Positions 15,912 through 24,996 of a DNA stretch of 64,000 bases are shown in pieces. Origin of the DNA: Comamonadaceae bacterium 2FH. GTDB lineage: Bacteria > Pseudomonadota > Gammaproteobacteria > Burkholderiales > Burkholderiaceae_C. The notes under the pieces were generated by a model. It did not search any database, had not been told where the DNA came from, and saw only the letters and a list, made by a program, of their open reading frames with translations. Every line of letters starts with the position of its first letter. Positions within the stretch are counted from its first letter, which is position 1. The stretch spans positions 1 to 64,000 of the forward strand of contig SCMQ01000015.1 of assembly GCA_005503335.1 (NCBI GenBank), given 5' to 3'. Both the position numbers and the translations under genes were made by a program.

Positions 15912-16514
15912 TCAGCGCGGAATCTCGACGTTGACCCGCCGCACGCCGGCCGGCGGGTGCGGGAAGTCCTTGAGCGCGGCGTCGAACATGGCGCCCAGCA
16001 CCGGCTCGCTGTCGTGCCAGGGGCCGTCGTGCACCGCGTGGGTCTCGTAGACCACCTGGCCGCTGCGCAGCTCGCGCAGGATCAGGCTGACTTCGCGCTT
16101 GTAGGCGGTGGAGGGCGGGTAGCGCATGCCGAAGCCCCAGAACGGCGGGCCGCCGCCGTACATGACGTGGCCGTAACTGCCCGGCCACCAGGGGTCGGCC
16201 CAGGGGCTGCCCCAGCGGTCGACCAGGAAGGATTCGACCCGTGCGCCGACCTGCACGCTGAGCTTGGCGCCGGCCTCGTCGCGCACCAGGCCGGCGCGCG
16301 CCAGCGCGGCCTCGGCCAGCGCCTCGATACGCGGGTACTGCTTCTGCGTGGCCTGCGAGGGCAGGCGCTCGAAGCGGTAATGGGCTCCGGCCAGGTTGGC
16401 GGCGCCGGCCGGCAGGGTGCTGATGGCCTGCACATCCGAGTCGACCAGGCGCACGCTGCCGCACCCCGCGAGCAGGGAGAGCGTGACGAACAGGGCGACG
16501 AGCGGTTTCCTCAT
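15912..16514 (-). CDS. DUF4136-type lipoprotein
   Basis: A 200-residue predicted lipoprotein. The signal peptide MRKPLVALFVTLSLLAGC ends in a lipobox with Cys18, so it should be lipidated and held in the envelope. The mature part has the DUF4136 pattern YRFERLPSQ near the start and a Gly/Trp/Tyr-rich loop (WPGSYGHVMYGGGPPFWGFG). Function is unknown. ATG at 16514 was chosen because it begins the signal peptide. Confidence 0.85.
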   Translation of the reverse strand: MRKPLVALFVTLSLLAGCGSVRLVDSDVQAISTLPAGAANLAGAHYRFERLPSQATQKQYPRIEALAEAALARAGLVRDEAGAKLSVQVGARVESFLVDRWGSPWADPWWPGSYGHVMYGGGPPFWGFGMRYPPSTAYKREVSLILRELRSGQVVYETHAVHDGPWHDSEPVLGAMFDAALKDFPHPPAGVRRVNVEIPR

Positions 16515-16536
16515 GGAACTCCGTTGAGCCTGCGGC

Positions 16537-17454
16537 TCAGAGCTGGATGATCTGCAGCCCGGGCGGGCTGGCGGAGGAGAAGCTTTCTTCGTCGAAGGCC
16601 TTGTCGCCGTCCTCGCTGGCAACACCCGTCATTTTCAGACCCTTGAAATCGTGCAGCGTTCCGTCCATCAGGTGAGAGGGAACGATATTTTGTAACGCCG
16701 AGAGCATGTTTTCAAGCCGCCCAGGCTGCTTTTTCTCCCACTCGCGCAGCATGGCGCCGACCTGCTTGCGCTGCAGGTTCTCCTGGCTGCCGCACAGCGT
16801 GCAGGGAATGATGGGGAACTGCTTGTGCTCGGCCCAGCGGATCAGGTCCTTCTCGGCCACGTAGGCCAGCGGGCGGATCACCATGTGGCGGCCGTCGTCG
16901 CTGACCAGCTTGGGCGGCATGCCCTTGAGCTTGCCGCCGAAGAACATGTTGAGGAAGAAGGTCTGCAGCATGTCGTCGCGGTGGTGGCCCAGCGCTATTC
17001 TTGTTGCACCGAGCTCGTCGGCCACGCGGTACAGGATGCCGCGGCGCAGCCGGCTGCACAGGCTGCACATGGTCTTGCCCTCGGGGATCTTGTCCTTGAC
17101 GATGGAATAGGTGTCCTGGTTCTCGATGTGAAAGGGCACGCCGAGCTGTGTCAGGTACTCGGGCAGCACATGCTCGGGAAAGCCCGGCTGCTTCTGGTCC
17201 AGGTTGACCGCGATCAGCTCGAAGGGCACGGGCGCGCGCGCCTTGAGCTTGAGCAGGATGTCGAGCAGGCCGTAGCTGTCCTTGCCGCCCGAGAGGCAGA
17301 CCATGACCTTGTCGCCGGCCTCGACCATGTTGTAGTCGGCGATGGCCTGGCCGACCTGGCGGCACAGGCGTTTCTCGAGCTTGTGCGTCTCACGCTCGAT
17401 CTTCGGTTCCTTGGTGAGGGGAACCACCTCGTTGTCCATCCATGGGGCGCTCAT
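16537..17454 (-). CDS. ttcA: tRNA 2-thiocytidine(32) synthetase TtcA
   Basis: A 305-residue PP-loop ATPase that thiolates cytidine 32 of certain tRNAs using an iron-sulfur cluster. The PP-loop is SGGKDS (55-60); the two cluster cysteine pairs are [11 protein letters not shown] and CTLCGSQ. ATG at 17454 ([11 protein letters not shown]) has AGAGAG eight to nine bases upstream and fits better than an ATG 16 codons earlier. It is followed in transcription by the lipoprotein gene 22 bases downstream. Confidence 0.95.
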   Translation of the reverse strand: MSAPWMDNEVVPLTKEPKIERETHKLEKRLCRQVGQAIADYNMVEAGDKVMVCLSGGKDSYGLLDILLKLKARAPVPFELIAVNLDQKQPGFPEHVLPEYLTQLGVPFHIENQDTYSIVKDKIPEGKTMCSLCSRLRRGILYRVADELGATRIALGHHRDDMLQTFFLNMFFGGKLKGMPPKLVSDDGRHMVIRPLAYVAEKDLIRWAEHKQFPIIPCTLCGSQENLQRKQVGAMLREWEKKQPGRLENMLSALQNIVPSHLMDGTLHDFKGLKMTGVASEDGDKAFDEESFSSASPPGLQIIQL

Positions 17455-17508
17455 CGCTGTTCTCTCTTTCCACGCGGGCCGCGGGCCTGCGTCATTCGTC
17501 ACCTTGGC

Positions 17509-17880
17509 TCACCACTGGCCGGTCTCGACCCGGATCGCGACCTCGCAGTCGTCGAAGATCTCGAGCTTGGCGATCTTCACCCGCACCCCCACCACGCCGG
17601 GCAGCTGCATGAGCCGGTAGGCCAGCTTGCCGATCAGGCTCTCGAGCAGGTTCACATGCTCGGCCGTGCACTCGTCGATGATGATCTTGCGCACCTTGCG
17701 GTAGTCCAGCACATGGCCGATGTCGTCGTCGCGCGGCAGCAGGGGCTGGGGGCCGAGGTTGAGCTCGGCGTCGACCTGGATCGGCTGGGGCGCGGTCTTC
17801 TCGTGCTCCAGGATGCCCAGGTTGGCGTCGAAGCGCAGGCCGGTCAGCGTGAGGATCTGGGTACCGGGGGTCTTGGACAT
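17509..17880 (-). CDS. folB: Dihydroneopterin aldolase FolB
   Basis: A 123-residue enzyme of folate synthesis that converts dihydroneopterin to 6-hydroxymethyl-dihydropterin and glycolaldehyde. Recognisable segments are LTGLRFDANLGILEHEK, LDYRKVRKIIIDEC, and NLLESLIGKLAYRLM, which carry the family's conserved Glu and Lys positions. It follows a frameshifted pteridine-reductase-like gene; after that shift the upstream frame reads through into folB without a stop, so a fused product is formally possible. Confidence 0.93.
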   Translation of the reverse strand: MSKTPGTQILTLTGLRFDANLGILEHEKTAPQPIQVDAELNLGPQPLLPRDDDIGHVLDYRKVRKIIIDECTAEHVNLLESLIGKLAYRLMQLPGVVGVRVKIAKLEIFDDCEVAIRVETGQW

Positions 17881-17894
17881 GGGGGCACGGGTGT

Positions 17895-18666
17895 TCACAT
17901 CAGCGAGAAGTCGCGCTCGAACTTCATCAGGTGCTGGCCGCCGTCGACCAGCAGCGTGGTGCCGGTGATGGCCGGGTTGGCCAGCGCGAAGACCACGGCG
18001 GCCGCCACGTCGGCGGGCGCGGACGAGCGGCCTGAGGCGGTGCAGCTCGCTGAACTTCTCGTCGCTGATCAGGTGGCTGGTCAGCGTGAGCCCGGGCGCC
18101 ACGCCGACCACGCGCAGGCGCGGCGCCAGGGCCTGGGCCAGCAGGGTGTTGGCGGCTTCCAGCGCGGCCTTGGACAGGGTGTAGCTGAGGAAATCGGGGT
18201 TCGGGTTCCAGAGCTTCTGGTCCAGCAGGTTGACCACCGCGCCGCTGGCGTCGCGCGCGGCCAGGTGGGCGTGCAGGGCCTGGGCCAGCACGATGGGCGC
18301 GGCGGTGTTGCTGCGCAGGTGCTGCTCCAGCGCGGCGTAGCCGAAGCTGGCCGCGTCGTCGTGCTCGAAGCGCGAGGCGCTGTTGACCACGGCGTCGAGC
18401 TGGCCGAAATGCTGGACCACGCGCGGCAGCAGGCCGCGCACCGCAGCCTCGTCGTCCAGCTCGGCGTCAAACGCGGCCGCGTCGCCCGCCAGGCGGGCGC
18501 AGTCGGCCGCGGTCTGCAGGGCCTCCTGCTGCGAGTGGCGGTAATGCACGGCCACCTGCCAGCCCGCGCCGGCCAGCGCCAGCGCGATCTCCCGCCCCAG
18601 CCGGCGGGCGGCGCCGGTGACGAGCACCGTGCGGGGGCGAGTGGCCGCGGGGGCGGAGGCAGACAT
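17895..18666 (-). pseudogene. Frameshifted short-chain dehydrogenase, FolM/pteridine-reductase-like
   Basis: The first 210 codons encode an SDR with cofactor motif VTGAARRLGREIAL, and catalytic SYTLSK (Tyr-x3-Lys); TGAARRLG is typical of FolM-like pteridine reductases. Near 18025-18037, after SDEKFSELHRL, the frame breaks. The other frame then continues an ordinary SDR C-terminus: APADVAAAVVFALANP, TLLVDGGQHLMKFE, and a stop at 17895. Compared with the expected HRLSPLGRSS pattern about eight bases look missing. The gene is 772 bases, not a multiple of three. It may be a real recent inactivation or an assembly/sequencing error. Confidence 0.8.
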
Positions 18667-18683
18667 TCGGGGACAATCCGGGG

Positions 18684-19814
18684 GTGAGCAAAGAACCGGA
18701 TAGTTTAACGACCGCCCTGCACAAGCTGGTGCTGAGGGCCATTGAGGGCGCCGGCGGCTGGCTGCCGTTCGACCGCTTCATGGCCCTGGCGCTGTACGCG
18801 CCGGGCCTGGGCTATTACGCCAACCCGCTTCCGAAGTTCGGCCTCCTGCCCGAGTCGGGCAGCGATTTCGTGACCGCCCCCGAGCTGAGCCCGCTGTTCG
18901 GCCGCACCCTGGCCGCCCAGGTCGGCGAGGCCTTGCAGGCCACCGGCACGGACGAGGTCTGGGAGTTCGGCGCGGGATCGGGCGCGCTGGCGCTGCAGCT
19001 GCTCGACGCGCTGGGCCCCCAGGTGCGGCGCTACACCATCGTCGACCTCTCGGGCAGCCTGCGCGCGCGCCAGCAGGCGAGCCTGGCAGCCCATGCCGGC
19101 AAGCTGGCCTGGGTCGACCAGCTCCCCGAGGCCATGCAGGGCGTGGTGGTCGGCAACGAGGTGCTGGACGCCATGCCGGTCAAGCTGCTGGCGCGCCACG
19201 GCGGCGCGGCTGGCGGCGTCTGGCACCAGCGCGGCGTCGCCCTGCAGGACGGCGCCCTGGCCTGGGCCGACCGACCCACGGACCTGCGCCCGCCGATCGC
19301 CGTTCCGGGCCCGCACGACTACCTGACCGAGATCCACCCGCAGGCCGAGGCCTTCGTCGCCACGCTGGCCGAGCGCCTGCTGGCCAGCCAGGCTTCAGGC
19401 GGGAAGGGCGGTGCGGCCTTCTTCATCGACTACGGCTTCCCCGAGCGCGAGTACTACCACCCCCAGCGCCACATGGGCACGGTGATGTGCCACCAGGGCC
19501 ACCGGGTCGACGGCGATCCGCTGGCCGAGCTGGGGCACAAGGACATCACGGCCCATGTCAACTTCAGCGGCATCGCCCTGGCCGGCCAGGACAGCGGGCT
19601 CAACGTGCTGGGCTACACCAGCCAGGCGCGCTTCCTGCTCAACTGCGGCCTGGTCGCCGGCATGGACGAGGCCTCGACGGCGCAGCGCGCGAACGCGCTC
19701 AAGCTGGTCAACGAGCACGAGATGGGCGAGCTGTTCAAGGTGATCGGCTTCTGCACCGGCCAGCCCTGGGACGCCCAGGGCTTTGCCGCGGGCGACCGCA
19801 GCCACCGGCTCTGA
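18684..19814 (+). CDS. MidA/NDUFAF7-like SAM-dependent methyltransferase
   Basis: A 376-residue protein of the DUF185 family, whose mitochondrial relative NDUFAF7 methylates an arginine in respiratory complex I. The N-terminus has the family signature PFDRFMALALYAPGLGYY and SGSDFVTAPELSPLFG; SAM motif I is EFGAGSGALAL; FIDYGFPEREYY follows near 247. The GTG start at 18684 is 17 bases from the divergent SDR start. Which protein it methylates in bacteria is not known. Confidence 0.9.
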   Translation: MSKEPDSLTTALHKLVLRAIEGAGGWLPFDRFMALALYAPGLGYYANPLPKFGLLPESGSDFVTAPELSPLFGRTLAAQVGEALQATGTDEVWEFGAGSGALALQLLDALGPQVRRYTIVDLSGSLRARQQASLAAHAGKLAWVDQLPEAMQGVVVGNEVLDAMPVKLLARHGGAAGGVWHQRGVALQDGALAWADRPTDLRPPIAVPGPHDYLTEIHPQAEAFVATLAERLLASQASGGKGGAAFFIDYGFPEREYYHPQRHMGTVMCHQGHRVDGDPLAELGHKDITAHVNFSGIALAGQDSGLNVLGYTSQARFLLNCGLVAGMDEASTAQRANALKLVNEHEMGELFKVIGFCTGQPWDAQGFAAGDRSHRL

Positions 19815-19818
19815 TATG

Positions 19819-19896
19819 GCCCCCACGCTTGTCACTTCGTGTACCACGCTGCCCCCCGAGGGGGCCGAAGTCGCCTTGGGGCGGCCCGGCGGCGAC
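19819..19896. repeat. GC-rich hairpin repeat, copy 1 (intergenic)
   Basis: Begins GCCCCCACGCTTGTCAC, then GCCCCC-CGA-GGGGGC, then a second hairpin whose loop is TTGGGGCGGCCCGGC and whose stem is GTCGCC/GGCGAC (6 bp). The same layout occurs at 26754-26835 and 61450-61515. It lies between the methyltransferase and the DUF2905 gene, both read to the right. Confidence 0.88.
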
Positions 19897-19912
19897 TGAG
19901 CGAGGACGTCCC

Positions 19913-20107
19913 ATGCTGCGCTGGCTGATCGTGGTGTTACTGGCCCTGGTGCTGATCAGCGGCCTGACGCCGCTGCTGAACAAGCTGGGCTTCGGCCGGC
20001 TGCCCGGCGACTTCCGCTTCCGGCTGTTCGGCCGCGAGTGGTTCATTCCGCTGACCACCACGCTGCTGCTGAGCGCTTTCGCGGCCCTGGTTGCGAAGTG
20101 GCTTTGA
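19913..20107 (+). CDS. DUF2905-type small membrane protein
   Basis: A 64-residue protein with two predicted membrane helices: LIVVLLALVLISGLTPLL near the start and PLTTTLLLSAFAALVAKWL at the end, joined by GFGRLPGDFRFRLFGREW. The loop GRLPGDFRF is the hallmark of the DUF2905 family. Function is unknown. It begins 16 bases after hairpin repeat copy 1 and precedes trxC by 61 bases. Confidence 0.88.
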   Translation: MLRWLIVVLLALVLISGLTPLLNKLGFGRLPGDFRFRLFGREWFIPLTTTLLLSAFAALVAKWL

Positions 20108-20168
20108 CGGGCCGGGCTTGAAGCGCGGCGCCTCAGCCTCAAGTGCTGCTGCAAGAGGAACCCCGGCC

Positions 20169-20606
20169 ATGAACCCCCTTCACATCGTCTGTCCGCATTG
20201 CCACACCACCAACCGCGTCCAGGCCGCGGACCTGTCGCACGCGCCCGACTGCGGCCAATGCCACCGGCCGCTGTTCACCGGCCAGCCGCTGGCGCTGGAC
20301 GAGGCCGGCTTCGAGCGCCATGTGGGGCGCAGCCAGATCCCGCTGCTGGTCGATTTCTGGGCGCCCTGGTGCGGCCCCTGCCGCATGATGGCGCCGGCCT
20401 TCGAGCAGGCGGCGGCCCAGCTCGAGCCGCGGCTGCGTCTGGCCAAGGTCAACACCGAGGACGAGCAGGGCCTGGCGGCGCGTTTCAACATCCGCAGCAT
20501 TCCCACGCTGGCGCTGTTCCAGGGCGGGCGCGAGCTCGCGCGCCAAGCCGGCGCGATGCGCTCGGCTGCCGACATCGCGCGCTGGGTGCAGTCGGTGCTC
20601 GGTTGA
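20169..20606 (+). CDS. trxC: Thioredoxin 2 (TrxC)
   Basis: A 145-residue thioredoxin with the extra N-terminal zinc finger that marks TrxC: CPHC (9-12) and CGQC (about 34-37). The thioredoxin active site is WAPWCGPCRMM, and the cis-Pro loop is IRSIPTLALF. TrxC reduces disulfides in the cytoplasm and is often oxidative-stress inducible. AAGAGGAAC upstream of the ATG is a good ribosome binding site. The gene converges on cca. Confidence 0.95.
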   Translation: MNPLHIVCPHCHTTNRVQAADLSHAPDCGQCHRPLFTGQPLALDEAGFERHVGRSQIPLLVDFWAPWCGPCRMMAPAFEQAAAQLEPRLRLAKVNTEDEQGLAARFNIRSIPTLALFQGGRELARQAGAMRSAADIARWVQSVLG

Positions 20607-20610
20607 AGGC

Positions 20611-21873
20611 TTAAGTGTCGGCCGGCGGCAGCAGCTCTGGCCTGGCCGCGATGGCCGCGGCTCGCGCGGCGTGGATCAGCTCGCCGACCTTGGGGCCGGC
20701 GAGGCCGCGCGCCTGGGCCTGCGCCGCCACCTCGGCGGTGGCCACCGAGCGGGCGGCCGCCAGGGCCTGCTCAAGGCGCGCGCGCTGCGGGTAGGGCTGC
20801 TCGGCGAATCCCAGGCGGCCGCGCGCGTCGCATTCGCAGGCCTGCAGTACTTCGTCCAGGCGCTCGGGCTTGCGGAAGGCGTCGCAGCGCTCGAGCAGGC
20901 GCACCAGGGCCGCCGGACCCAGGCTGGCGCTGCGGTGGATGTTGCCGTGCTCGCGCGCCACCACCTCGGCCAGCTCGCGGCATTCCAGCGGGACGCGCAG
21001 GCGTTCGCAGAGCTTGCGCAGCAGGCGCACGCTGCGCTCTTCGTGGCCGATGTGGCGCGGCAGCAGCTCGGCCGGCGTCGTGCCCTTGCCCAGGTCATGC
21101 GTCAGGCAGGCAAAGCGCACCGGCAGCGTGGCCGAGAGGTGGGCACTCATCTCCAGCACCATCATCAGGTGCACGCCGGTGTCGACCTCGGGGTGGTACT
21201 CGGCGCGCTGCGGCACGCCCCATAGCCGGTCCACCTCGGGCAGCAGGCGGGCCAGGGCGCCGCAGTCGCGCAGCACCTCGAACATGCGCGCCGGGGCGGC
21301 TTCCATCAGGCCGCGCGCCAGCTCCTGCCAGACCCGCTCGGCCACCAGGTGGTCGGCCTCGCCCTCGTCCACCATCTCGCGCATCAGCTGCCGGGTCTCC
21401 GGGGCCACGCCGAAATCGGGAAAGCGCGCCGCAAAGCGCGCCACGCGCAGGATGCGCACCGGGTCCTCGCGGAAGGCCTCGGTCACGTGGCGCAGCACCC
21501 GCGCCGCCAGGTCGCGCTGGCCGCCGTAGGGGTCGACCAGCTGCGGAGCCCCGGACCCGCCGGGGGCCTCGGCCAAGGCCATGGCGTTGATGGTGAGGTC
21601 GCGCCGCGCCAGGTCCTGCTCCAACGTGACCTCGGGCGCGGCGTGCACCACGAAGCCGCGGTAGCCGCGCCCGCTCTTGCGCTCGGTGCGCGCCAGCGCG
21701 TATTCCTCGCGCGTCCCGGGGTGCAGGAACACCGGAAAGTCGCGGCCCACGGCCACGAAGCCCTGGGCCAGCATCTGCTCGGGCGTGGCGCCCACCACCA
21801 CCCAGTCGCGGTCCTGCACCGGCCGCCCCAGCAAGGCGTCCCGTACCGAGCCGCCGACCCTGTAGATTTGCAT
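20611..21873 (-). CDS. cca: CCA-adding tRNA nucleotidyltransferase with HD domain
   Basis: A 420-residue enzyme that adds or repairs the 3' CCA of tRNA. The nucleotidyltransferase motif is [20 protein letters not shown], and [11 protein letters not shown] follows. The C-terminal HD phosphohydrolase region ([22 protein letters not shown]) is found in the longer proteobacterial form. ATG at 21873 starts the usual [12 protein letters not shown]; an in-frame ATG 23 codons upstream adds an unrelated basic stretch. A long dyad lies 30 bases upstream. Confidence 0.96.
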   Translation of the reverse strand: MQIYRVGGSVRDALLGRPVQDRDWVVVGATPEQMLAQGFVAVGRDFPVFLHPGTREEYALARTERKSGRGYRGFVVHAAPEVTLEQDLARRDLTINAMALAEAPGGSGAPQLVDPYGGQRDLAARVLRHVTEAFREDPVRILRVARFAARFPDFGVAPETRQLMREMVDEGEADHLVAERVWQELARGLMEAAPARMFEVLRDCGALARLLPEVDRLWGVPQRAEYHPEVDTGVHLMMVLEMSAHLSATLPVRFACLTHDLGKGTTPAELLPRHIGHEERSVRLLRKLCERLRVPLECRELAEVVAREHGNIHRSASLGPAALVRLLERCDAFRKPERLDEVLQACECDARGRLGFAEQPYPQRARLEQALAAARSVATAEVAAQAQARGLAGPKVGELIHAARAAAIAARPELLPPADT

Positions 21874-21902
21874 GGCTGCAGTGTAGTGGCTGCGCCCAGG
21901 GC

Positions 21903-21945
21903 GACTTGTCCTGCCTGCCCGTTTCGCAGGCAGTCTAGACAAGTC
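21903..21945. repeat. Long imperfect inverted repeat upstream of cca
   Basis: GACTTGTC plus CTGCCTGC pairs with GCAGGCAG plus GACAAGTC: two perfect 8-bp segments with a 7-base loop (CCGTTTC) and a 4-base bulge (TCTA). It is between the GST stop and the cca start, both read leftwards. There is no T-run after it on the minus strand, so it is not a normal terminator; it may be a 5'-UTR structure, operator or repeat element. Confidence 0.7.
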
Positions 21946-22019
21946 ATTGATTTGTCATATGAAATTCCGATTGCCTAGGGGATCTCAACAAACTTGTCCA
22001 CAGAAAGGCTGGACGGATC

Positions 22020-22706
22020 TTAGTTTTGTTTTAGGCGATACGGCTCGTCGAACTCGATGAAGTCGTGCTCGGCCAAGGCGCCCTCGACCCAGGCCTTCAC
22101 GCCGGGCAGGGCGCACAGGCGCTCGAGGTAGGCGGCTATGCGCGGCGGCACGGGCAGGGCATAGGTCTGGATGCGCATGGCCACCGGCGCGAAGAAGGCG
22201 TCGGCGACGCTGAAGGCACCGCACAGCAGGGGGCCGCCCGACAGGTCGAGCAGGTCTCCCCAGAGTGCCACCAGGCGGTCCAGGTCGGCGCGCACGGCGG
22301 GTTGGTCGCGCAGCACCAGGGCGCCGATCTCGGGCAGCCTGGCCTCGATGCTCATCGGGCAGGCGCTGCGCAGCGCGGCGAAGCCGCTGTGCATCTCGGC
22401 GCAGGCGCTGCGCGCGCGGGCGCGCAGCCGGGCCTCGGCCGGCCAGAGCTGGTGCTGCGGAAATTTTTCGGCCAGGTACTCGGCGATGGCCAGCGAGTCC
22501 CAGACCGCCCAGCCATCGTCGACCAGCACCGGCACCTTGCCCGTGGGGCTGACCGCGCCCACGGTGCGCTTGAAGGCCGATCCGGCGTCGAAGCCGTCGA
22601 AGCGCACAGCGACTTCCTCGAACGGGATGCCAGCCTGTCGCATCAGCACCCAGGGGCGCATGGACCAGGTCGAGTAGTTCTTGTTGCCTATGTAGAGCTT
22701 GAGCAT
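22020..22706 (-). CDS. Glutathione S-transferase family protein
   Basis: A 228-residue GST. The thioredoxin-like N-domain starts MLKLYIGNKNYSTWSMRPW, where the Ser-Thr-Trp-Ser stretch occupies the usual catalytic hydroxyl position; GKVPVLVDDG and the cis-Pro and DSLAIAEYLAEKF segments follow, then an all-helical C-domain. GGAGGTGCC precedes the ATG. Substrate unknown; it may detoxify electrophiles. Confidence 0.9.
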   Translation of the reverse strand: MLKLYIGNKNYSTWSMRPWVLMRQAGIPFEEVAVRFDGFDAGSAFKRTVGAVSPTGKVPVLVDDGWAVWDSLAIAEYLAEKFPQHQLWPAEARLRARARSACAEMHSGFAALRSACPMSIEARLPEIGALVLRDQPAVRADLDRLVALWGDLLDLSGGPLLCGAFSVADAFFAPVAMRIQTYALPVPPRIAAYLERLCALPGVKAWVEGALAEHDFIEFDEPYRLKQN

Positions 22707-22802
22707 GGCACCTCCTGTAGAAAGGGGCGATGCTAGCGCGAGGCGCGGCCTGGATTGATGAGAATTCTGCCGGCCATTGATGCACCACCCGCCCGCCGGC
22801 CT

Positions 22803-23756
22803 TCAGCGTCCGGCAGACTTGCGCAGCTCCGTCAGGTGCTCGTGCGGCCCGCCATGGCCCAGGTAGCCGGGCGCGATGCTGGCCAGCGGCGCGGCGTGGA
22901 TGCCCAGGTCCGCCAGGCCCGGCAGGCTGCCCGAGGCCACGTTGTCGACCTGCAGCGAGGCCAGGTTGTCGCGGCTCATCAGCGGCTGGCCCGGCGCCAG
23001 CTCCATCAGCAGGGCCTGCAGCTGGCCCAGTGGCCGGGGCAGCGGGATCACGGGCCGGCCCTTGCCCTCGTTGGCGCCGGACCACTGGCCGGCCAGGCTG
23101 ACCAGCTGCTTGAGCGTGAACACCTCGGGGCCGCAGAGCTCGTAGGTCTGGCCCATGGTCTTGTCGTCCTGCAGGCAGCGCAACAGCGCCTCGGCCACGT
23201 CCTCGACCCAGACCGGCTGGAAGCGTGCGTCGGCGCCGGCCAGCGGCATGAACGGCAGGCTCTGCTGCAGCTTGGCGAACAGGTTGAGGAAATGGTCCTC
23301 GGCGCCGAACATCACGCTGGGCCTGAGCACGGTGAGGTCCAGGTCGGCCTCGCGCAGCACCGCTTCGCCCTCGGCCTTGGTGCGCTGGTAGTTCGAGGGG
23401 CCCTCCAGGCTGGCGCCCAGCGCGCTGATATGGACCACGCGGCGCACCCCCTGGGCCGCGCAGGCGCGCGCCAGCTTCTGAGGCAGCTCGACGTGGACAT
23501 GCTGGAAGGCCGTCGGGCTGCCGTGCAGGATGGCCACCAGGTTGACCACCGCGTCCTGCCCCTCGACCAGGCGGCGCAGCGTGGGCTCGTCGTGCACGTC
23601 GGCTTTCACGGTCTCGACCAGGGGCAGGGTCAGCAGGTGGCGCGCGCTGTCCTCGTGGCGCGTGGGCACGGTGACCGGCCACTCGAGCAGCGAGACTTTT
23701 TCGCACAGATGGGTGCCGACGAAGCCGGAGCCACCGAGAACAAGGAGTTTGCGCAT
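22803..23756 (-). CDS. NAD(P)-binding epimerase/reductase, NDUFA9-like
   Basis: A 317-residue atypical SDR. The dinucleotide motif is VLGGSGFVGTHLCE at the N-terminus; VVHISALGAS and SNYQRTKAEGE give the active-site-like Ser and Tyr/Lys region (here YQRTK). This pattern resembles the NDUFA9/39-kDa complex I-like group of nucleotide-sugar epimerase relatives. The substrate is unknown. It diverges from the LysR gene 71 bases away. Confidence 0.87.
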   Translation of the reverse strand: MRKLLVLGGSGFVGTHLCEKVSLLEWPVTVPTRHEDSARHLLTLPLVETVKADVHDEPTLRRLVEGQDAVVNLVAILHGSPTAFQHVHVELPQKLARACAAQGVRRVVHISALGASLEGPSNYQRTKAEGEAVLREADLDLTVLRPSVMFGAEDHFLNLFAKLQQSLPFMPLAGADARFQPVWVEDVAEALLRCLQDDKTMGQTYELCGPEVFTLKQLVSLAGQWSGANEGKGRPVIPLPRPLGQLQALLMELAPGQPLMSRDNLASLQVDNVASGSLPGLADLGIHAAPLASIAPGYLGHGGPHEHLTELRKSAGR

Positions 23757-23827
23757 GGTCTCAATTTAATCGCTGGCGCGGTGCCGGTAAAGGGGGTGGC
23801 GCAGCTCTCAACGCATAATCCGGCCAC

Positions 23828-24775
23828 ATGGAAACCAAGTGGCTAGAGGACTTCGTCAGCCTCGCTGAAACCCGCAGCTTCAGCCGCTCGGCCCAGCTGC
23901 GCCATGTCACCCAGCCGGCGTTCTCGCGCCGCATCCAGGCGCTGGAGGCCTGGGCCGGGGTGGACCTGGTCGACCGCAGCTCCTACCCCACACGCCTGAC
24001 GCCGGCCGGCGAAACCCTGTACGCCCAGTCGCTGGACATGCTGCAGGCGCTGCAGAGCACGCGCGCCATGCTGCGCGCGCATGCCTCGGCCGCGCAGGAC
24101 GTGATCGAATTCGCGGTCCCGCACACCCTGGCCTTCACCTTTTTCCCGGCCTGGGTGTCGGGCCTGCGCGAGAGCTTCGGGCCGATCAAGAGCCGGCTGA
24201 TCGCGCTCAACGTGCACGACGCGGCGATGCGCCTGGTGGAGGGCGGCTGCGATCTGCTGATCGCCTACCACCACGCCTCCCAACCGCTGCAGCTCGACGC
24301 CGACCGCTACGAGTTCGTGACGCTGGGCCAGGAGTCGCTGGCACCTTATGTCAAGGCCGACGCGCATGGCCAGCCGCTGCTGCGCCTGCCCGGCAGTCCC
24401 GGTCAGCCGCTGCCCTATCTGGGCTACGCGCCGGGCGCCTACCTAGGGCGCGTGACCGAGCTGATCCTGAAGCAGTGCGGCCAGGCCATCCACCTGGACC
24501 GGGTCTACGAGACCGACATGGCCGAGGGCCTGAAGGTCATGGCCCTGGAGGGCCACGGCGTGGCCTTCCTGCCCAACAGCGCCGTCCGTAAGGAGTTGCG
24601 CGCGCGCAAGCTGGTGTCGGCCGCGCCGCCGGGCCTGCAAGGGCTGGAGCTGGCCATGGAGATCCGTGCCTACCGGCAAAAGCCGCAGGGACGGGAAGCG
24701 CCGCCGCGCCATGCGGCCCAGGCGCTGTGGGATTTCCTGGCAGCCCGGACCGCCGCCCGCACGGTTGTCAGGTAG
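23828..24775 (+). CDS. LysR-family regulator, HypT/YjiE-like
   Basis: A 315-residue LysR-type regulator. The N-terminal helix-turn-helix is in METKWLEDFVSLAETRSFSR through QPAFSRRIQALE; the opening METKWL and QPAFSRRI resemble HypT (YjiE), a hypochlorite-responsive activator, although I cannot confirm the oxidant-sensing Met residues. The effector-binding domain follows. It diverges from the epimerase gene and so may control it; the ABC importer downstream is another possible target. Confidence 0.85.
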   Translation: METKWLEDFVSLAETRSFSRSAQLRHVTQPAFSRRIQALEAWAGVDLVDRSSYPTRLTPAGETLYAQSLDMLQALQSTRAMLRAHASAAQDVIEFAVPHTLAFTFFPAWVSGLRESFGPIKSRLIALNVHDAAMRLVEGGCDLLIAYHHASQPLQLDADRYEFVTLGQESLAPYVKADAHGQPLLRLPGSPGQPLPYLGYAPGAYLGRVTELILKQCGQAIHLDRVYETDMAEGLKVMALEGHGVAFLPNSAVRKELRARKLVSAAPPGLQGLELAMEIRAYRQKPQGREAPPRHAAQALWDFLAARTAARTVVR

Positions 24776-24855
24776 TTTATAAATTTCCTGCATGGATTGG
24801 CCGAGAATCGGCATTGGCGTTTCACCGGTGTGACACGTACAGTCCAGCGCGCTGC

Positions 24856-24880
24856 GGGCACGAACACTGCTAGTGCCCGT
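24856..24880. other. Intergenic dyad between lysR and the ABC operon
   Basis: CGGGCAC and GTGCCCG pair across 11 bases, with an inner CACT/AGTG alternative. It is in the 221-base gap between the regulator and gltI-like gene. No T-run follows. It could be an operator or a weak terminator hairpin; otherwise I see nothing gene-like in this gap. Confidence 0.4.
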
Positions 24881-24996
24881 TGCGGGAGGGCTGCCGGTGC
24901 CGCTTAGACGAGGGTTTTCCGGGTGCCCCGCGAAGAGCGGATGCCTAGAATGCCCCTACCCTTTCATTCCCATGCATGACTGCGAGGAACCTTAGT

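Noticed and set aside
17509-18666. A genuine bifunctional pteridine reductase-FolB protein
   Set aside because: The fused frame has a nonsense Arg-rich stretch where the SDR C-terminus should be, and that C-terminus exists in another frame; frameshift is simpler.
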